From JAIVGV01 sp035295985 (GTDB lineage Bacteria > Acidobacteriota > Blastocatellia > Pyrinomonadales > Pyrinomonadaceae), in assembly GCA_035295985.1 (NCBI GenBank), contig DATHBT010000259.1, forward strand, positions 1 through 6,257: DNA of 6,257 nucleotides, written 5' to 3'. The notes beneath the pieces are model-generated. The model did no database searches. It saw only the letters and a list, made by a program, of their open reading frames with translations, and was not told the origin of the DNA. A program made the position numbers and the translations under genes. Shown here piece after piece: positions 6,082 to 6,257 of this stretch. Every line of letters begins with the position of its first letter. Position 1 is the stretch's first letter.

Positions 6082-6257
6082 ATGAGCAGAATGCGCGACG
6101 ACGAGGATCAGACGATCTACAAAGTGGTCGTCAACCACGAGGAGCAGTACTCGATCTGGCCGGCCGACCGCGAGAACGCCCTGGGGTGGAACGACGCGGG
6201 CAAGTCGGGCACGAAGCAGGAGTGTCTCGACTACATCAAAGAGGTCTGGACGGACAT
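6082..6257 (+). CDS. MbtH-like protein, 3'-partial
   Basis: Small MbtH-like proteins bind the adenylation domains of non-ribosomal peptide synthetases (NRPS) and are often needed for their folding or activity. Fifty-eight complete codons are visible of a family whose members are typically about 60-80 residues; the rest lies beyond the right edge. Family hallmarks are VVVNHEEQYSIWP (15-27) with S24 and W26, GWNDAGKSG (35-43) with W36, and CLDYIKEVWTD (48-58) with W56. The next, incomplete codon (AT-) fits the Met of the usual WTDM. The first 11 residues are acidic and variable. The gene starts 48 bases after the helicase stop, with no clear promoter or terminator between them, so it may be co-transcribed. 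Any partner NRPS gene would have to lie outside the window. The proline usual before GW is replaced by leucine (ENALGW), within what the family tolerates. Confidence 0.93.
   Translation, partial: MSRMRDDEDQTIYKVVVNHEEQYSIWPADRENALGWNDAGKSGTKQECLDYIKEVWTD

Overview
The window is GC-rich bacterial chromosome with strong G/C preference at third codon positions. It has five recognisable or plausible protein genes plus a partial one at the right edge, short intergenic gaps and no RNA genes. The origin cannot be fixed from sequence alone. The gene types and the AT-rich intergenic repeat at 1682-1757 (units like TTTGAGATTT and GAGGTTAGAGGTCAGAG) remind me of Acidobacteriota (Blastocatellia-like) genomes. 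That assignment is an inference of low to moderate confidence.

Left part (1-1757). An uncharacterised plus-strand gene, probably cut by the left edge, ends at 428. It converges on a minus-strand gene for a secreted S41-family peptidase (509-1630). A strong hairpin with a T tract, oriented for the peptidase transcript, lies in the convergent gap and overlaps the end of the first gene. Upstream of the peptidase is an AT-rich repeat island with an 18-bp perfect inverted repeat. One arm of it supplies the stop codon of the next minus-strand gene, a TetR-family regulator.

Middle (1755-3951). The TetR gene (1755-2360, minus) is divergent from glyA (2550-3866, plus), which encodes serine hydroxymethyltransferase. 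The 189-bp gap between them holds a near-perfect 23-bp palindrome (2388-2410) next to a TAATTA box. This is a good candidate for the TetR operator and for autorepression. glyA ends in a large hairpin, the probable terminator.

Right part (3952-6257). A well-formed extended -10 promoter (TGTTATAAT) drives a DinG/XPD-type helicase gene with Walker A, four iron-sulfur cysteines, a DEAH box and the C-terminal helicase motifs. The middle of this gene (about 4700-5195) has strikingly lower GC (about 47% by hand count, against 63-70% in flanking lines) and different codon choice, yet the frame is unbroken. This suggests an intragenic recombination or gene-conversion tract, or an assembly chimera. It is followed after 48 bases by the start of an MbtH-like gene with a perfect Shine-Dalgarno sequence. 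MbtH-like proteins partner with non-ribosomal peptide synthetases, so a biosynthetic locus may begin just beyond the right edge.

The genes do not form one pathway: one-carbon metabolism, DNA repair, secreted proteolysis and a possible secondary-metabolism start sit side by side. I do not see a clearly new multi-gene system. The strongest oddities are the mosaic helicase gene, the MbtH gene at the edge, the TetR palindrome and the repeat island.
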